Part shown: positions 26,837 to 35,073 of the stretch, piece by piece
How positions within the stretch are numbered: the first letter of the stretch is position 1
Layout: every line of letters begins with the position of its first letter
Assembly (NCBI RefSeq): GCF_030538655.1
Contig: NZ_JAUNTO010000011.1
Span: 48,526 to 112,525 of the forward strand
Length of the DNA: 64,000 nucleotides
From: Paracoccus sp. (in: a-proteobacteria)
GTDB taxonomy: Bacteria > Pseudomonadota > Alphaproteobacteria > Rhodobacterales > Rhodobacteraceae
Direction of reading: 5' to 3'
Position numbers and translations under genes: made by a program
The notes under the pieces: generated by a model
What the model was told of the DNA's origin: nothing
Databases searched by the model: none
The model's input: only the letters and a program-made list of their open reading frames with translations

Positions 26837-27441
26837 AAACCGCGCTTGTCGTCGATGACCACCCGATCACCCATCTGGGTGCCGCGCGCCTGCTGCGCGA
26901 TCTGGGATACGAGGCGATCTTGCAGGCAATGGACGCCGAACAGGCGCTGACACAGGCAGCGCAGGGACCGGATGTGATCGTGCTGGATATCAGCCTGCCC
27001 GGCACCGACGGGCTGTCGCTGATCGCCCCCTTGGCCGAGGCCGCACCCGACGCCCGGATTCTGGTGTTTTCCATGAACGACCAGACCGGCTTTGCCGCCC
27101 GCGCGCTGGAATCGGGGGCGCATGGCTTTTTGTCCAAGAACGCCCCGCCCGCCGATTTCCGCGACGCCATCCGCGCGCTTGAGGCTGGCGATTTCTGGCT
27201 ATCGCCCCGGCAGGCCGTGGCGCTGGCCACCATGCGCGCAGGCGGGCCGGGCGCGGCGCTGACCGCGCGTGAACGGCAGGTGCTGGATATGATCGGGCGC
27301 GGGCTGAACCTGCAAGCCATCGCCGACGATCTGGGCGTCAGCTACAAGACCGTGGCCAACGCCTCGTCCGCGCTCAAGAAAAAACTGGGGGTGGACGGGA
27401 TGAACGGGCTGATGAAAATCGCACTGGAGGGCAAGGTATGA
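26833..27441 (+). CDS. NarL/FixJ-family response regulator
   Basis: 202 residues. Receiver domain (1-120) with acidic D8/D9, phosphoacceptor D52 in IVLDISLPGTDG and lysine in LSKNAPP. The LuxR-type helix-turn-helix (about 140-195) reads LTARERQVLDMIGRGLNLQAIADDLGVS and then YKTVANASSALKKKLGV. It is the cognate partner of the upstream kinase (ATGA overlap) and presumably activates transcription of one or more operons, possibly its own. It is also coupled to the downstream DUF2478 gene by ATGA. Confidence 0.92.
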   Translation: MKTALVVDDHPITHLGAARLLRDLGYEAILQAMDAEQALTQAAQGPDVIVLDISLPGTDGLSLIAPLAEAAPDARILVFSMNDQTGFAARALESGAHGFLSKNAPPADFRDAIRALEAGDFWLSPRQAVALATMRAGGPGAALTARERQVLDMIGRGLNLQAIADDLGVSYKTVANASSALKKKLGVDGMNGLMKIALEGKV

Positions 27442-27950
27442 CGATGCAGCTGGGCTTTTTCTGCGATGCGCCGGGCGACCCTTATGACCGGCTGGCTGAT
27501 CTGGCCGACACGCTGACCCGCGACGGCGCGCGGCTGGCCGGGGCGGTGCAGCGCAATTCGGGCGGCAGTGCCGATTGTGCCTGCGACGTTGACCTGATTT
27601 TGCTGGGCGATGCGGGCGCGCCGGTGCGGATCTCGCAGTTGCTGGGGGCCGGGTCCGTGGGCTGCCGTCTGGATGCCGGGGCCTTGGAAACCGCCGTGGC
27701 ACGGATCGCCACCCGGATCGAGGGGGCCGATCTGGTAATCCTGTCGAAATTCGGCAAGCAAGAGGCCGCAGGCCGCGGCTTTGCCGCGCTGATCGGACAG
27801 GCGTTGCAGGCCGGGCGGCCGGTGATCCTGTATGTGGCCCCCGATTACCGCGCCGAATTTGACGCATTTGCCGGGGGGCTGGCGCAGGAACTGCCCGCCG
27901 ATGCCATCGCCGCATGGTGCCGCGACAGCATGGCCGCAAGCGTCGCATGA
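27438..27950 (+). CDS. DUF2478 family protein
   Basis: 170 residues with no signal peptide. It matches the DUF2478 family, recognisable by LGFFCDAPGDPYDRLADLAD at the start, CDVDLILLGD, and ADLVILSKFGKQEAAGRGF in the middle. The family resembles NTPase-like proteins and often lies near molybdenum or sulfur-transfer genes, but no biochemical function is established. The P-loop expected of true NTPases is not evident. The gene is translationally coupled on both sides (ATGA at each end) to the regulator and to tusA, so its product should be made in step with them. Confidence 0.75.
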   Translation: MTMQLGFFCDAPGDPYDRLADLADTLTRDGARLAGAVQRNSGGSADCACDVDLILLGDAGAPVRISQLLGAGSVGCRLDAGALETAVARIATRIEGADLVILSKFGKQEAAGRGFAALIGQALQAGRPVILYVAPDYRAEFDAFAGGLAQELPADAIAAWCRDSMAASVA

Positions 27951-28216
27951 CCGATACCCCCGCGACCGAGGTCGATGCCCGTAACCTGCTGTGTCCGCTG
28001 CCGGTGCTGCGGTTGCGCAAGGTCTTGCTGGGGCTGGCGCCGGGCGGCTTGGTGCGGCTGATCGCAACCGATCCGGCGGCGCAGATCGACGTGCCGCATT
28101 TCTGCGAAACCGGCGGGCACCGGCTGTTGTCGCAGACGGCGCTGCCAGACGGAGCGCGAGAATATCTGGTGCAGCGTGGCGCAGACGGCAATCAAGCCCC
28201 CCAAGAGGATATTTGA
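27947..28216 (+). CDS. TusA-type sulfur carrier protein
   Basis: 89 residues. The family motif NLLCPLPVLRLRK gives the CPxP signature with the sulfur-accepting cysteine C16. TusA-like proteins pass persulfide sulfur between cytoplasmic enzymes, for thiouridine, molybdenum cofactor or sulfur oxidation. The ATG at 27947 overlaps the DUF2478 stop; the frame open to 27914 is not coding. The last residues (NQAPQEDI) and the stop are encoded by a dispersed repeat (28201-28227), so the natural C-terminus may have been altered by it. No tusB-E genes are nearby. Confidence 0.87.
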   Translation: MTDTPATEVDARNLLCPLPVLRLRKVLLGLAPGGLVRLIATDPAAQIDVPHFCETGGHRLLSQTALPDGAREYLVQRGADGNQAPQEDI

Positions 28217-28227
28217 GAACGAAAGAC
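28201..28227 (+). repeat. Dispersed repeat, copy 2 (covers tusA stop)
   Basis: The core AGAGGATATTTGAGAACGAA, then AGAC, matches copy 1 at 23411-23436 apart from a few bases. The tusA stop codon (TGA at 28214-28216) lies inside it. Confidence 0.7.
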
Positions 28228-28318
28228 GGGGTGGGTTGCGCCCGGCGGGGACAGATGGTTTTCTGGCCCGGTCAGGGAGGACGCAGATGCAGCACAGACA
28301 ACCGGCGACCGCTGACTG

Positions 28319-29248
28319 ATGCTGGCGATCTTTCTGAAAACCCTACCGTTTTTTGCGCTGATCGGCTTGGGCTGGCTGGCGGGCCGGACGCGGTTCTTCC
28401 CGCCCGAGGCGACGGCCTGGCTGACCAAATTCGTGTTCTATTTCGCGCTGTCGGCGATGCTGTTCCGCTTTGCCTCGGGGCTGGATCTGGCGGCGCTGTG
28501 GGACGGGCGCTTTGTCATGGCTTACCTGACCGGATCGCTGCTGGTCTGGGCCATCGGCTTTGCCGCCGCGCGCTGGCGTGGGCTGCCCCTGTCTGATGCC
28601 GCGATGGAGGCGCATTGCGCCATGACCGGCAACACCGGTTTTCTGGGCGTGCCAATGCTGGTGGTGCTGCTGGGACCGGCGGCGATCGGGCCGGTGCTGA
28701 TGGTGCTGACCATCGACATGGTGGTGTTCTCGACCCTGATTACACTGCTGATCCATGCCGCCCGGCATGGCCGCGTGACCGCCGCCATGGTGCTGCCGAT
28801 GCTGCGCGGGCTGGCGGGCAATCCGATGATCGTGTCGATGCTGGCGGGCCTTGGCTGGGCGGTGCTGGACCTGCCGATGCCCGGCCCGCTGGACGAATTT
28901 CTGGCCCTGCTGGGCGGCGCGGCCACGCCCGGCGCGCTGTTTGCCATCGGGGCGGGGCTGGCCGGGCGCGCGGCGCAGCGGTTTGGCCCGGCTCTCTGGC
29001 TGGCCGGGGCCAAGCTGATCCTGCATCCACTGGCCGTGGCCATCGCGGCCTTTGGCATCTTTCGGGTCGAGCCTGTCTCTGCCGGGATCATGGTTGCCGC
29101 CGCCGCGCTGCCGGTGGCGGGGAATGTCTATATTCTGGCGCAATATTTCAACGTGGCGGCGCAGCGGGTGTCGGCGGCGATCCTGATCTCGACCGCGGCC
29201 AGCATCGCCACCGTCCCCCTTGTCATCCACTGGATCACGAAAGGCTGA
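28319..29248 (+). CDS. AEC family transporter (auxin efflux carrier type)
   Basis: 309 residues with about ten membrane helices in two halves of five. The family signature GNTGFLGVPMLVVLLG (about residue 100) and the second-half VAAAALPVAGNVYILAQYF match bacterial AEC permeases, which export or import small acids such as malate or malonate in characterised cases. The substrate here cannot be told. It begins about 100 bases after tusA and is followed by the crotonase gene after 6 bases, so those two are likely co-transcribed. Confidence 0.85.
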   Translation: MLAIFLKTLPFFALIGLGWLAGRTRFFPPEATAWLTKFVFYFALSAMLFRFASGLDLAALWDGRFVMAYLTGSLLVWAIGFAAARWRGLPLSDAAMEAHCAMTGNTGFLGVPMLVVLLGPAAIGPVLMVLTIDMVVFSTLITLLIHAARHGRVTAAMVLPMLRGLAGNPMIVSMLAGLGWAVLDLPMPGPLDEFLALLGGAATPGALFAIGAGLAGRAAQRFGPALWLAGAKLILHPLAVAIAAFGIFRVEPVSAGIMVAAAALPVAGNVYILAQYFNVAAQRVSAAILISTAASIATVPLVIHWITKG

Positions 29249-29254
29249 CCCGAC

Positions 29255-30055
29255 ATGCGACAGATTTCCGACCTGCGGCTGGAAAACACCCTGCTGAACG
29301 TGGACGACAGCGGCATCGCCACCCTGACCCTGAACCGCCCAGCCAAGCGCAACGCACTGGACGCCGCCACCATCGACGAGCTGATCGACGTGTTCACCAC
29401 CCTGCCCCGCGCAGGCGTGCGGGCCTGTATTCTGCGCGCCAATGGTGATCATTTCAGCGCCGGTCTGGATCTGGTCGAACATCACCGCGAAAACCGCAGC
29501 GCCAGCGATTTCATGCATGTCTGCCTGCGCTGGCACGAGGCGTTCAACAAGATGGAATATGGCGGCGTGCCGGTGATCGCAGTGCTGAAAGGCGCGGTCG
29601 TCGGCGGCGGGCTGGAACTGGCCTCGGCAGCGCATATCCGGGTGGCCGGGCCGGATACCTATTTCGGCCTGCCCGAAGGTCAGCGCGGGCTGTTCACCGG
29701 CGGCGGGGCGACGATCCGGGTGGCTGATCTGATCGGCAAGGCGCGGATGATCGACATGATGTTGTCGGGCCGCTTGTATCGCGGCACCGAGGCGGTGGAT
29801 GTGGGCCTGTGCCAGTATCTGGTCGATGACCCCGAAACCAAGGCACGAGAGATCGCCGAGGCGGCGGCCCAAAACCCGCCGCTGTCCAATTTCGCCATTT
29901 GCAGCGCGATCAGCCATATGCAGAATATGTCGGCGCTGGATGCGGCTTATGCCGAAGCGGTGGTGGCAGGCGTCGTCAACACGCAGGATGCGGCCAGGGA
30001 ACGGCTGGCTGCCTTTGCACAAGGCACGGCGAACAAGATCAAGCCCGGCGCCTGA
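29255..30055 (+). CDS. Crotonase/enoyl-CoA hydratase family protein
   Basis: 266 residues. Crotonase features: [12 protein letters not shown], oxyanion-hole segment [10 protein letters not shown] (about 65-75), second oxyanion stretch [19 protein letters not shown] (about 110-130) and [13 protein letters not shown] (about 140), where the glutamate lies at a catalytic position used by hydratases. The reaction is on an acyl-CoA thioester (hydration, isomerisation or hydrolysis). The exact one is uncertain because only one of the two hydratase glutamates is clearly present. It has the AEC gene 6 bases upstream. Confidence 0.86.
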   Translation: MRQISDLRLENTLLNVDDSGIATLTLNRPAKRNALDAATIDELIDVFTTLPRAGVRACILRANGDHFSAGLDLVEHHRENRSASDFMHVCLRWHEAFNKMEYGGVPVIAVLKGAVVGGGLELASAAHIRVAGPDTYFGLPEGQRGLFTGGGATIRVADLIGKARMIDMMLSGRLYRGTEAVDVGLCQYLVDDPETKAREIAEAAAQNPPLSNFAICSAISHMQNMSALDAAYAEAVVAGVVNTQDAARERLAAFAQGTANKIKPGA

Positions 30056-30102
30056 CCGGCGCTGTCGCGATATTGAGGCACGCAAGAAACGGCGCGGCCC
30101 GG

Positions 30103-30438
30103 TCAGTCGATGGCACGGATCAGTTTCTTGTCGAACACCCGCACCACCGCACGCAGATCATGGCCACGTTTCAGAATGCGGCCATCCATGCCGATGACAG
30201 CATAGGCCCCTTGGGCATTGCGCAGCCGCGGGCGCTTTTCGATGCGATAGATCGGGGTTTCGGCGGCGCGGCGAAAGACGCTGAACACCGCCACGTCGCG
30301 CAGAAAGGACAGGGCGTAATCGCGCCATTCCCCCGCCGCAACCATGCGGCCATAGACCGACAGGATCACCCCCAGTTCGGTCCGGTCAAAGGCAACCCGG
30401 TCGGGATCATGGGTCGGGGGCGGCGTGGCGTTCAGCAT
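30103..30438 (-). CDS. DUF2794 protein
   Basis: 111 residues that match the alphaproteobacterial DUF2794 family: FDRTELGVILSVYGRMVAAG, EWRDYALSFLRDVAVFSVFRR and PIYRIEKRPRLRNAQGAYAV, followed by GRILKRGHDL. No signal peptide or membrane segment. The family has no known function. It is common as a single conserved gene in Rhodobacteraceae. Confidence 0.85.
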   Translation of the reverse strand: MLNATPPPTHDPDRVAFDRTELGVILSVYGRMVAAGEWRDYALSFLRDVAVFSVFRRAAETPIYRIEKRPRLRNAQGAYAVIGMDGRILKRGHDLRAVVRVFDKKLIRAID

Positions 30439-30504
30439 CAGGCGATGGTGGCACCGCCGCCCGCGCCGCGCAACGACGAATCACAGCGCGGCCGGCGGGT
30501 GCGA

Positions 30505-30789
30505 TCAATAACACGAGACCTTTTCAATCAGCCCGCCGCTGCCATATTCGATGTTCAGTCGCTGGGGCCGATAATCGCTGGTGATGGCGTCGCTGGGGCC
30601 GATAGTGCGGGTGCCAATCGGGAAACGCATGGAATCCAGCACCGTGCGCGGCTGGCCGATCAGACCACGATAGCCGGTGGCACCGCATTGATCGGCCTCG
30701 GGCGCGGGTTCAGCCGGTGCGGGCGGAACAGGCTGACAAGCCGACAATGCCAGCAGGGCCAAGACGGGAATCAGAAACGAATCACGCAT
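30505..30789 (-). CDS. I78-type peptidase-inhibitor-like lipoprotein, downstream copy
   Basis: 94 residues. The signal peptide has a lipobox-like LSAC at about residue 17, so the mature protein is probably lipid-anchored. The mature part shows the I78 pattern: CGATGYRGLIGQPRTVLDS, then RTIGPSDAITSDYRPQRLNIEY with hydrophobic-charged alternation. I78 proteins are small Kazal-unrelated inhibitors of serine peptidases; inhibition is not proven here. The chosen ATG at 30789 overlaps the stop of the upstream copy (TGATG); the TTG at 30798 is less likely. It ends with a cysteine-tyrosine tail VSCY. Confidence 0.72.
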   Translation of the reverse strand: MRDSFLIPVLALLALSACQPVPPAPAEPAPEADQCGATGYRGLIGQPRTVLDSMRFPIGTRTIGPSDAITSDYRPQRLNIEYGSGGLIEKVSCY

Positions 30790-31166
30790 CAGCCGCAATC
30801 CACCTTTTGGATATTGCCCGCCGAATCCAACCGGAACACGATCCGGCTGGGATCATAGTTCTGCGCCTCGATCCCGCGGAATTCCACCACGCGATAGGGT
30901 CTGGTGATGCCCAGCCCCGGCACCACACTGCCGGGCTGGCCGACATAGCTGGCGTAACTCTTGGCCCCGCACAGGTCGGGCTGGCGTTCCTGCAAGCCCG
31001 AACCGCCCGCCACCGGCATCGGTGCCATACCGTCAATGGGCGGGTTATAGGGCAGGTTCGATTCAACCGGCGGAGTCATGGGGGCATAGGCGGGCACCTG
31101 CATCACGCAGGCCGAGGTCAGGCCGGCCACAATGGCAAGGCCCAGAAAAGGAACGGGTTTCATCAT
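30789..31166 (-). CDS. I78-type peptidase-inhibitor-like lipoprotein, upstream copy
   Basis: 125 residues with a signal of the lipoprotein type (LTSACVM, cysteine at about residue 20). A proline-rich linker (about 25-60) is followed by the I78-like domain: LCGAKSYASYVGQPGSVVP, YRVVEFRGIEAQNYDPSR and a closing IQKVDCG. This copy is closer to the family than its downstream neighbour. The pair are tandem paralogues transcribed together, with TGATG coupling. Starts at 31166 or 31163 are equally good (double ATG). Confidence 0.78.
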   Translation of the reverse strand: MMKPVPFLGLAIVAGLTSACVMQVPAYAPMTPPVESNLPYNPPIDGMAPMPVAGGSGLQERQPDLCGAKSYASYVGQPGSVVPGLGITRPYRVVEFRGIEAQNYDPSRIVFRLDSAGNIQKVDCG

Positions 31167-31229
31167 CGGTCTTTCCGTGATCTGCCTGCTGCCCGGCTCA
31201 ATACCGGACTGTCAGCCTGTTATAAAACT

Positions 31230-31258
31230 GCCGCCGCCGGTTGCCCAGCAGCGGCGGC
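31230..31258 (-). terminator. Terminator of the TetR regulator gene
   Basis: GCCGCCGC (31230-31237) and GCGGCGGC (31251-31258) form an 8-bp stem. In the leftward transcript it is followed by AGUUUUAUAA. It lies about 20 bases after the TetR stop. Confidence 0.6.
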
Positions 31259-31278
31259 CTTCACAAAGCGGTCAACCG

Positions 31279-31959
31279 TTATTCTGCGGCAGTGCTGTGG
31301 CGCACAGGACGCGCTTCCTGCGACCGCACCTGATCGCGCACTGCCTTGGACCCGTAGGTCAGCAGGAACATGCGCACGGTTCCGGCGCAGCACTGCTTGA
31401 TTTCCTCGTCCGTCACCGAGGCCGGGCCAAGGAACATGGCCTTGTCGAACACCCGCACGGCACAAAGCTGCAACAACTGATCGGCGGCCAGCGCCAGATC
31501 GTCGATTTCCAGCTCGCCCCGGCTGATGCAATATTCAAAATATTCCGACAGCTTGAACTGCACATCGCGCGGGCCAGAGTTGTAATATTCCGCCGCCAGC
31601 GCAGGGAACCGCTCGGCCTCGGAGGCGGACAGCCGCCAGACGCGAATACCGAATTCCGACACCAGATGCCCGGTCAGCATCTGCACCACAAAGGGCAAAA
31701 CTTGATGCACCGGCAGATCAATGTTTACCAATGCCTTGGAATCATGGGTTTCACGGGACAGTTCGGCCCGGAACACCTCGATGAACATCAGGCGTTTGTC
31801 GGGGAAATAGCTGTAGAGTGTCGCCTTGGAAACACCAGCCTCGCGCGCGATGTCATCGACGCTGGCCCCCTCAAACCCGTCACGCAGAAAGATCTTCCGC
31901 GCCCCATCCAGAACCTGCGCGAACTTTCGTCCGCGGGTGATTGGCGGTGTTTTCTGCAT
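31279..31959 (-). CDS. TetR/AcrR family transcriptional regulator
   Basis: 226 residues. The N-terminal helix-turn-helix reads GASVDDIAREAGVSKATLYSYFPDKRLMF (about residues 32-60), a textbook TetR motif. The C-terminal ligand-binding part is helical with no family I can name. The gene is divergent from gdhA across a 370-base region, so gdhA or itself could be the target, but neither direction is shown. No transporter or enzyme is next to it, which leaves the ligand open. Confidence 0.88.
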   Translation of the reverse strand: MQKTPPITRGRKFAQVLDGARKIFLRDGFEGASVDDIAREAGVSKATLYSYFPDKRLMFIEVFRAELSRETHDSKALVNIDLPVHQVLPFVVQMLTGHLVSEFGIRVWRLSASEAERFPALAAEYYNSGPRDVQFKLSEYFEYCISRGELEIDDLALAADQLLQLCAVRVFDKAMFLGPASVTDEEIKQCCAGTVRMFLLTYGSKAVRDQVRSQEARPVRHSTAAE

Positions 31960-32331
31960 TATGTCCGCTCCATCATGTCGTCTTTACCCACTATCGCACA
32001 AGGCAGTTAAGAAAAATCAAACGCTGTCCGCCTGGCACCACGCGCACCAGAGCAATAGTCATCAGACCGCCCAGCCAGATTTTCTTCCCCACACACCCAA
32101 AGATTTTGTGATGCGCCACACGTTCAGACTGGCCTTTTGGGCCTATCCATGATCGGCTTGACGCAGCACCTCCTCGGATCACACCATGCAGTTTCGAAAG
32201 AACCGCCGGGAAATGGTGCAGGAAACCCACGCATATAAGACTAAAGTCGTATAAAAATCCTTGCTTCTATACTGCACAAGGTTAGGTTTGGTTCGTTTTG
32301 GGCTTTCAGACAACACAACAGGAGGTTGAAA
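31960..32331. promoter_or_regulatory. Divergent promoter region between TetR gene and gdhA
   Basis: About 370 bases without a convincing gene. The part next to gdhA (32230-32290) is AT-rich (GACTAAAGTCGTATAAAAATC) and is the likely promoter. The ribosome site AGGAGG lies at 32319-32326 before the ATG at 32332. No clear TetR palindrome was found. Confidence 0.45.
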
Positions 32332-33759
32332 ATGGCCGTTCCCCACGCTTCGTTCCGCGATTCAGTCGATCAAATGTTCACGCAGGCCGCACGTTTCATG
32401 GACTTGCCGCCCGGACTCGAGGAAAAAATCCGGGTCTGCAATTCAACCTATACGGTTCGGTTCGGCGTGCGATTAAGAGGCCAAATTCAGACCTTTACCG
32501 GCTATCGGTCGGTCCATTCCGAGCATATGGAGCCGGTCAAAGGCGGGATTCGTTATTCCCTGGACGTGAATCAGGACGAAGTAGAGGCTCTGGCAGCCCT
32601 CATGACCTATAAATGTGCGCTGGTCGAGGTGCCCTTTGGCGGGTCCAAGGGCGGGCTGCGCATTGACCCCCGACAATGGGACGAAGACGAACTGGAACGC
32701 ATAACGCGCCGTTTTACCTATGAACTGTCGCGTCGCAGCCTGATCTCGCCCAGCCAGAACGTGCCCGCCCCGGATATGGGCACTGGCGAACGCGAAATGG
32801 CGTGGATGGCCGATGCCTATAAACGCCTGCATCCCGACGACATCAACGCCAAAGCCTGTGTCACCGGCAAGCCGCTGGCGGCGGGCGGCATTCAGGGCCG
32901 GGTCGAGGCGACGGGCCGGGGCGTCCAATATGCCCTGCGCGAATTCTTCCGCCATCCCGACGCCATGCAGCGCGCGGGCCTGACCGGCACGCTGGCAGGC
33001 AAGCGGATCATCGTGCAGGGGCTGGGGAATGTCGGTTATCACGCGGCGCTGTTTCTTTCGACGCAGGATAACGCGCTGATTACCACCGTCATCGAACGCG
33101 ACGGCGCGATCACCAATCCCGCGGGCCTGAATATCGACGCCCTGCGCGGCCATATCCAGGCCACCGGCGGAGTGGGGGGCTTTGCCGGCGGCGACTATCG
33201 CGAAAACGGTATGGCGGCGCTGGAAGATGAGTGCGACATCCTGCTGCCCGCCGCCGTCGAAAGCGTCATTCACGCCGAAAACGCCCCCCGCCTTCGCTGC
33301 AAACTGATTATCGAGGCCGCGAACGGTCCCGTCACCGCCGATGCCGACCAGATCCTGCGCGACCGGGGCGTGGTCATTATCCCCGACATGTATGCCAACG
33401 CCGGCGGCGTCACCGTGTCCTATTTCGAATGGGTCAAGAACCTGTCGCAGATCAGCCTCGGCCGCCTGGAGCGCCGCCACGAAGAGGCCCGCGCCCGCCT
33501 GATGGTGGACGAACTCGAACGCCTGTCCGCCGACACCGGCCTGAACTGGACGCTCTCCAAGGGCTTCAAGGATGCCTATATGACGGGCGCGAACGAACTT
33601 GATCTGGTCCGCTCGGGCCTTGATGACACGATGCGCGTCACCTTCGGCAAGATGAAAGAGGTCTGGATGAACCACCCTGACGTCACCGACCTGCGCACCG
33701 CGTCCTATGTGGTGGCGATCCGCCGTATCGCGAATGTCTATCGCTCGCTGGGGCTGTGA
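32332..33759 (+). CDS. gdhA: Glu/Leu/Phe/Val dehydrogenase (glutamate dehydrogenase)
   Basis: 475 residues. Signature: GGIRYSLDVNQDEVEALAA and MTYKCALVEVPFGGSKGG, which hold the substrate lysines, and PAPDMGTGEREMAWM. The NAD(P)-binding domain follows (IIVQGLGNVGYHAALFLS). The enzyme interconverts glutamate and 2-oxoglutarate with ammonium. It is somewhat longer than the usual 415-450 residues, as in related Rhodobacteraceae. Cofactor preference cannot be decided from what I see. The ATG at 32332 has a perfect AGGAGG site; the TTG at 32326 is not needed. Confidence 0.93.
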   Translation: MAVPHASFRDSVDQMFTQAARFMDLPPGLEEKIRVCNSTYTVRFGVRLRGQIQTFTGYRSVHSEHMEPVKGGIRYSLDVNQDEVEALAALMTYKCALVEVPFGGSKGGLRIDPRQWDEDELERITRRFTYELSRRSLISPSQNVPAPDMGTGEREMAWMADAYKRLHPDDINAKACVTGKPLAAGGIQGRVEATGRGVQYALREFFRHPDAMQRAGLTGTLAGKRIIVQGLGNVGYHAALFLSTQDNALITTVIERDGAITNPAGLNIDALRGHIQATGGVGGFAGGDYRENGMAALEDECDILLPAAVESVIHAENAPRLRCKLIIEAANGPVTADADQILRDRGVVIIPDMYANAGGVTVSYFEWVKNLSQISLGRLERRHEEARARLMVDELERLSADTGLNWTLSKGFKDAYMTGANELDLVRSGLDDTMRVTFGKMKEVWMNHPDVTDLRTASYVVAIRRIANVYRSLGL

Positions 33760-33766
33760 TCGGGCA

Positions 33767-33794
33767 TCTTCTGTCTGAAAATATCCTCAGGGGG
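33767..33794 (-). repeat. Dispersed repeat, copy 3 (inverted, after gdhA)
   Basis: Read leftward the sequence is CCCCTGAGGATATTTTCAGA, then CAGAAGA, which matches the core of the copies at 23411 and 28201 (GAGGATATTT and a following ACxxAAGA). It is intergenic. Confidence 0.6.
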
Positions 33795-33815
33795 TGAATT
33801 GGCCGGCAGGCCAAG

Positions 33816-33835
33816 AGGGGGCGCGAGCGCCCCCT
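33816..33835. terminator. Hairpin between gdhA and bioA ends
   Basis: AGGGGGCGC (33816-33824) and GCGCCCCCT (33827-33835) pair almost fully around a tight GA turn. It lies between the convergent gdhA and bioA ends and could serve both. No clear T-run. Confidence 0.55.
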
Positions 33836-33837
33836 TG

Positions 33838-35073
33838 TCACCCGCGCCAGTCCAGAACCGCGTTCCAGACCTGATCCAGTTGATCGCCGTCGATGCAATA
33901 GGGGGGCAGCACGTAAACCGTATTCCCCAAGGGCCGCAGCAAGACCCCGCGTTCCAGACAATGCGCGCGCAAACGCGGCCCGGCATCGGCCAGATAGCCT
34001 GCATCGGCCACCTTCAGATCGACTGCCGCAATGGTGCCGCATTGGCGGGCGTTTTCAAACCGCGGGTCCGCCGCAACCCGCGCCAGCCGCTCGGCCTGCA
34101 TAGTAGCCAGCGCATCCAGCCGCGCCTGCATCGGCAACGCCTGCCATAACCGGACCTGAGCCAGCGCGGCGGCGCAGGCAATCGGGTTCGCAGTATAGCT
34201 GCTGGAATGATAAAACGTCCGGGCACGGTCGGTCGAATAATGCGCCTGAAACACCGCCTCACTGGCCAACGTCACGGCCAGGGGGATCGCACCACCCGTC
34301 AAGCCTTTGGAGCTGCACAAAATATCCGGCGCAATCCCGGCGTGATCGCAGGCCCACAGCCGCCCGGTGCGGCCCCAACCTGTCATCACCTCATCCGCGA
34401 TCAGCAGAACGCCATGGCGGTCGCAGATGGCCCGCAGCCCGGCCAGCACCTGTGGATCATAGATCCGCATCCCGCCAGCACCCAGAACCAGCGGTTCCAG
34501 AATCAGCGCCGCCATATCGCCCTGCGCCGCCAGCACCTCGAAGGCGACCAGCGTCGCCGCGCCATCGCCCTGTGGAAAGGGCAGTGTCTCGACCGAAAAC
34601 AGCAACGGATCATAGGCCGCGTTGAACACGCCGCGTTCGCCCACGCTCATGGTGCCGATGGTGTCGCCGTGATAACTGCCCTCGATCACCGCGATACGGT
34701 GGCGCGGCTGGCCGCTGTGCCGCCAAAAGCCAAGCGCCATCTTCAGCGCCACCTCGACCGAGGTCGAGCCGCTGTCGGAATAAAATACCCGCGACAGCCC
34801 GGCGGGGGCCATGGCGATCAGCGCCTCGGCCAGTTCCTCGGCAGGGGCGTGGGTCAGACCGGCAAAGATCACCTGATCCATCCGTGCGGCGGTTTCGGTG
34901 ATGGCGGCCATGATTTCGGGCGTGCGGTGGCCATGGGTAATGACCCACCAACTGGAAATCGCGTCGATCAGCGGGCCGCGATCGGTGTCGATCACCGCGC
35001 CATGGGTCGCCCTCACGCGCGGCGGCGCGGGTTCCAGCGCGTGCTGGGTAAAGGGATGCCAGACGGCGCTCAT
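33838..35073 (-). CDS. bioA: Adenosylmethionine-8-amino-7-oxononanoate aminotransferase (BioA)
   Basis: 411 residues, a class III PLP aminotransferase. WHPFTQH at the N-terminus and the Ser/Gly-rich DSGSTSVEVALKMALGFW segment are BioA-like; the PLP lysine is in CSSKGLTGGAIPL (about residue 265), and GEAVFQ-type segments follow. The reaction converts 7-keto-8-aminopelargonate to 7,8-diaminopelargonate using S-adenosylmethionine as amino donor, the third step of biotin assembly from pimeloyl precursors. It overlaps bioD by ATGA (35070-35073) as the last gene of a leftward bioBFDA operon, and its end faces the gdhA terminator. Confidence 0.93.
   Translation of the reverse strand: MSAVWHPFTQHALEPAPPRVRATHGAVIDTDRGPLIDAISSWWVITHGHRTPEIMAAITETAARMDQVIFAGLTHAPAEELAEALIAMAPAGLSRVFYSDSGSTSVEVALKMALGFWRHSGQPRHRIAVIEGSYHGDTIGTMSVGERGVFNAAYDPLLFSVETLPFPQGDGAATLVAFEVLAAQGDMAALILEPLVLGAGGMRIYDPQVLAGLRAICDRHGVLLIADEVMTGWGRTGRLWACDHAGIAPDILCSSKGLTGGAIPLAVTLASEAVFQAHYSTDRARTFYHSSSYTANPIACAAALAQVRLWQALPMQARLDALATMQAERLARVAADPRFENARQCGTIAAVDLKVADAGYLADAGPRLRAHCLERGVLLRPLGNTVYVLPPYCIDGDQLDQVWNAVLDWRG

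Noticed and set aside
28343-30085. A 580-codon minus-strand frame opposite the AEC and crotonase genes
   Set aside because: Antisense of two recognisable genes; its composition is rich in R, H, Q and G, typical of noise.
31991-32230. A 79-codon minus-strand frame upstream of the TetR gene
   Set aside because: No ribosome site, no homology recognised, and it fills the TetR/gdhA promoter region.
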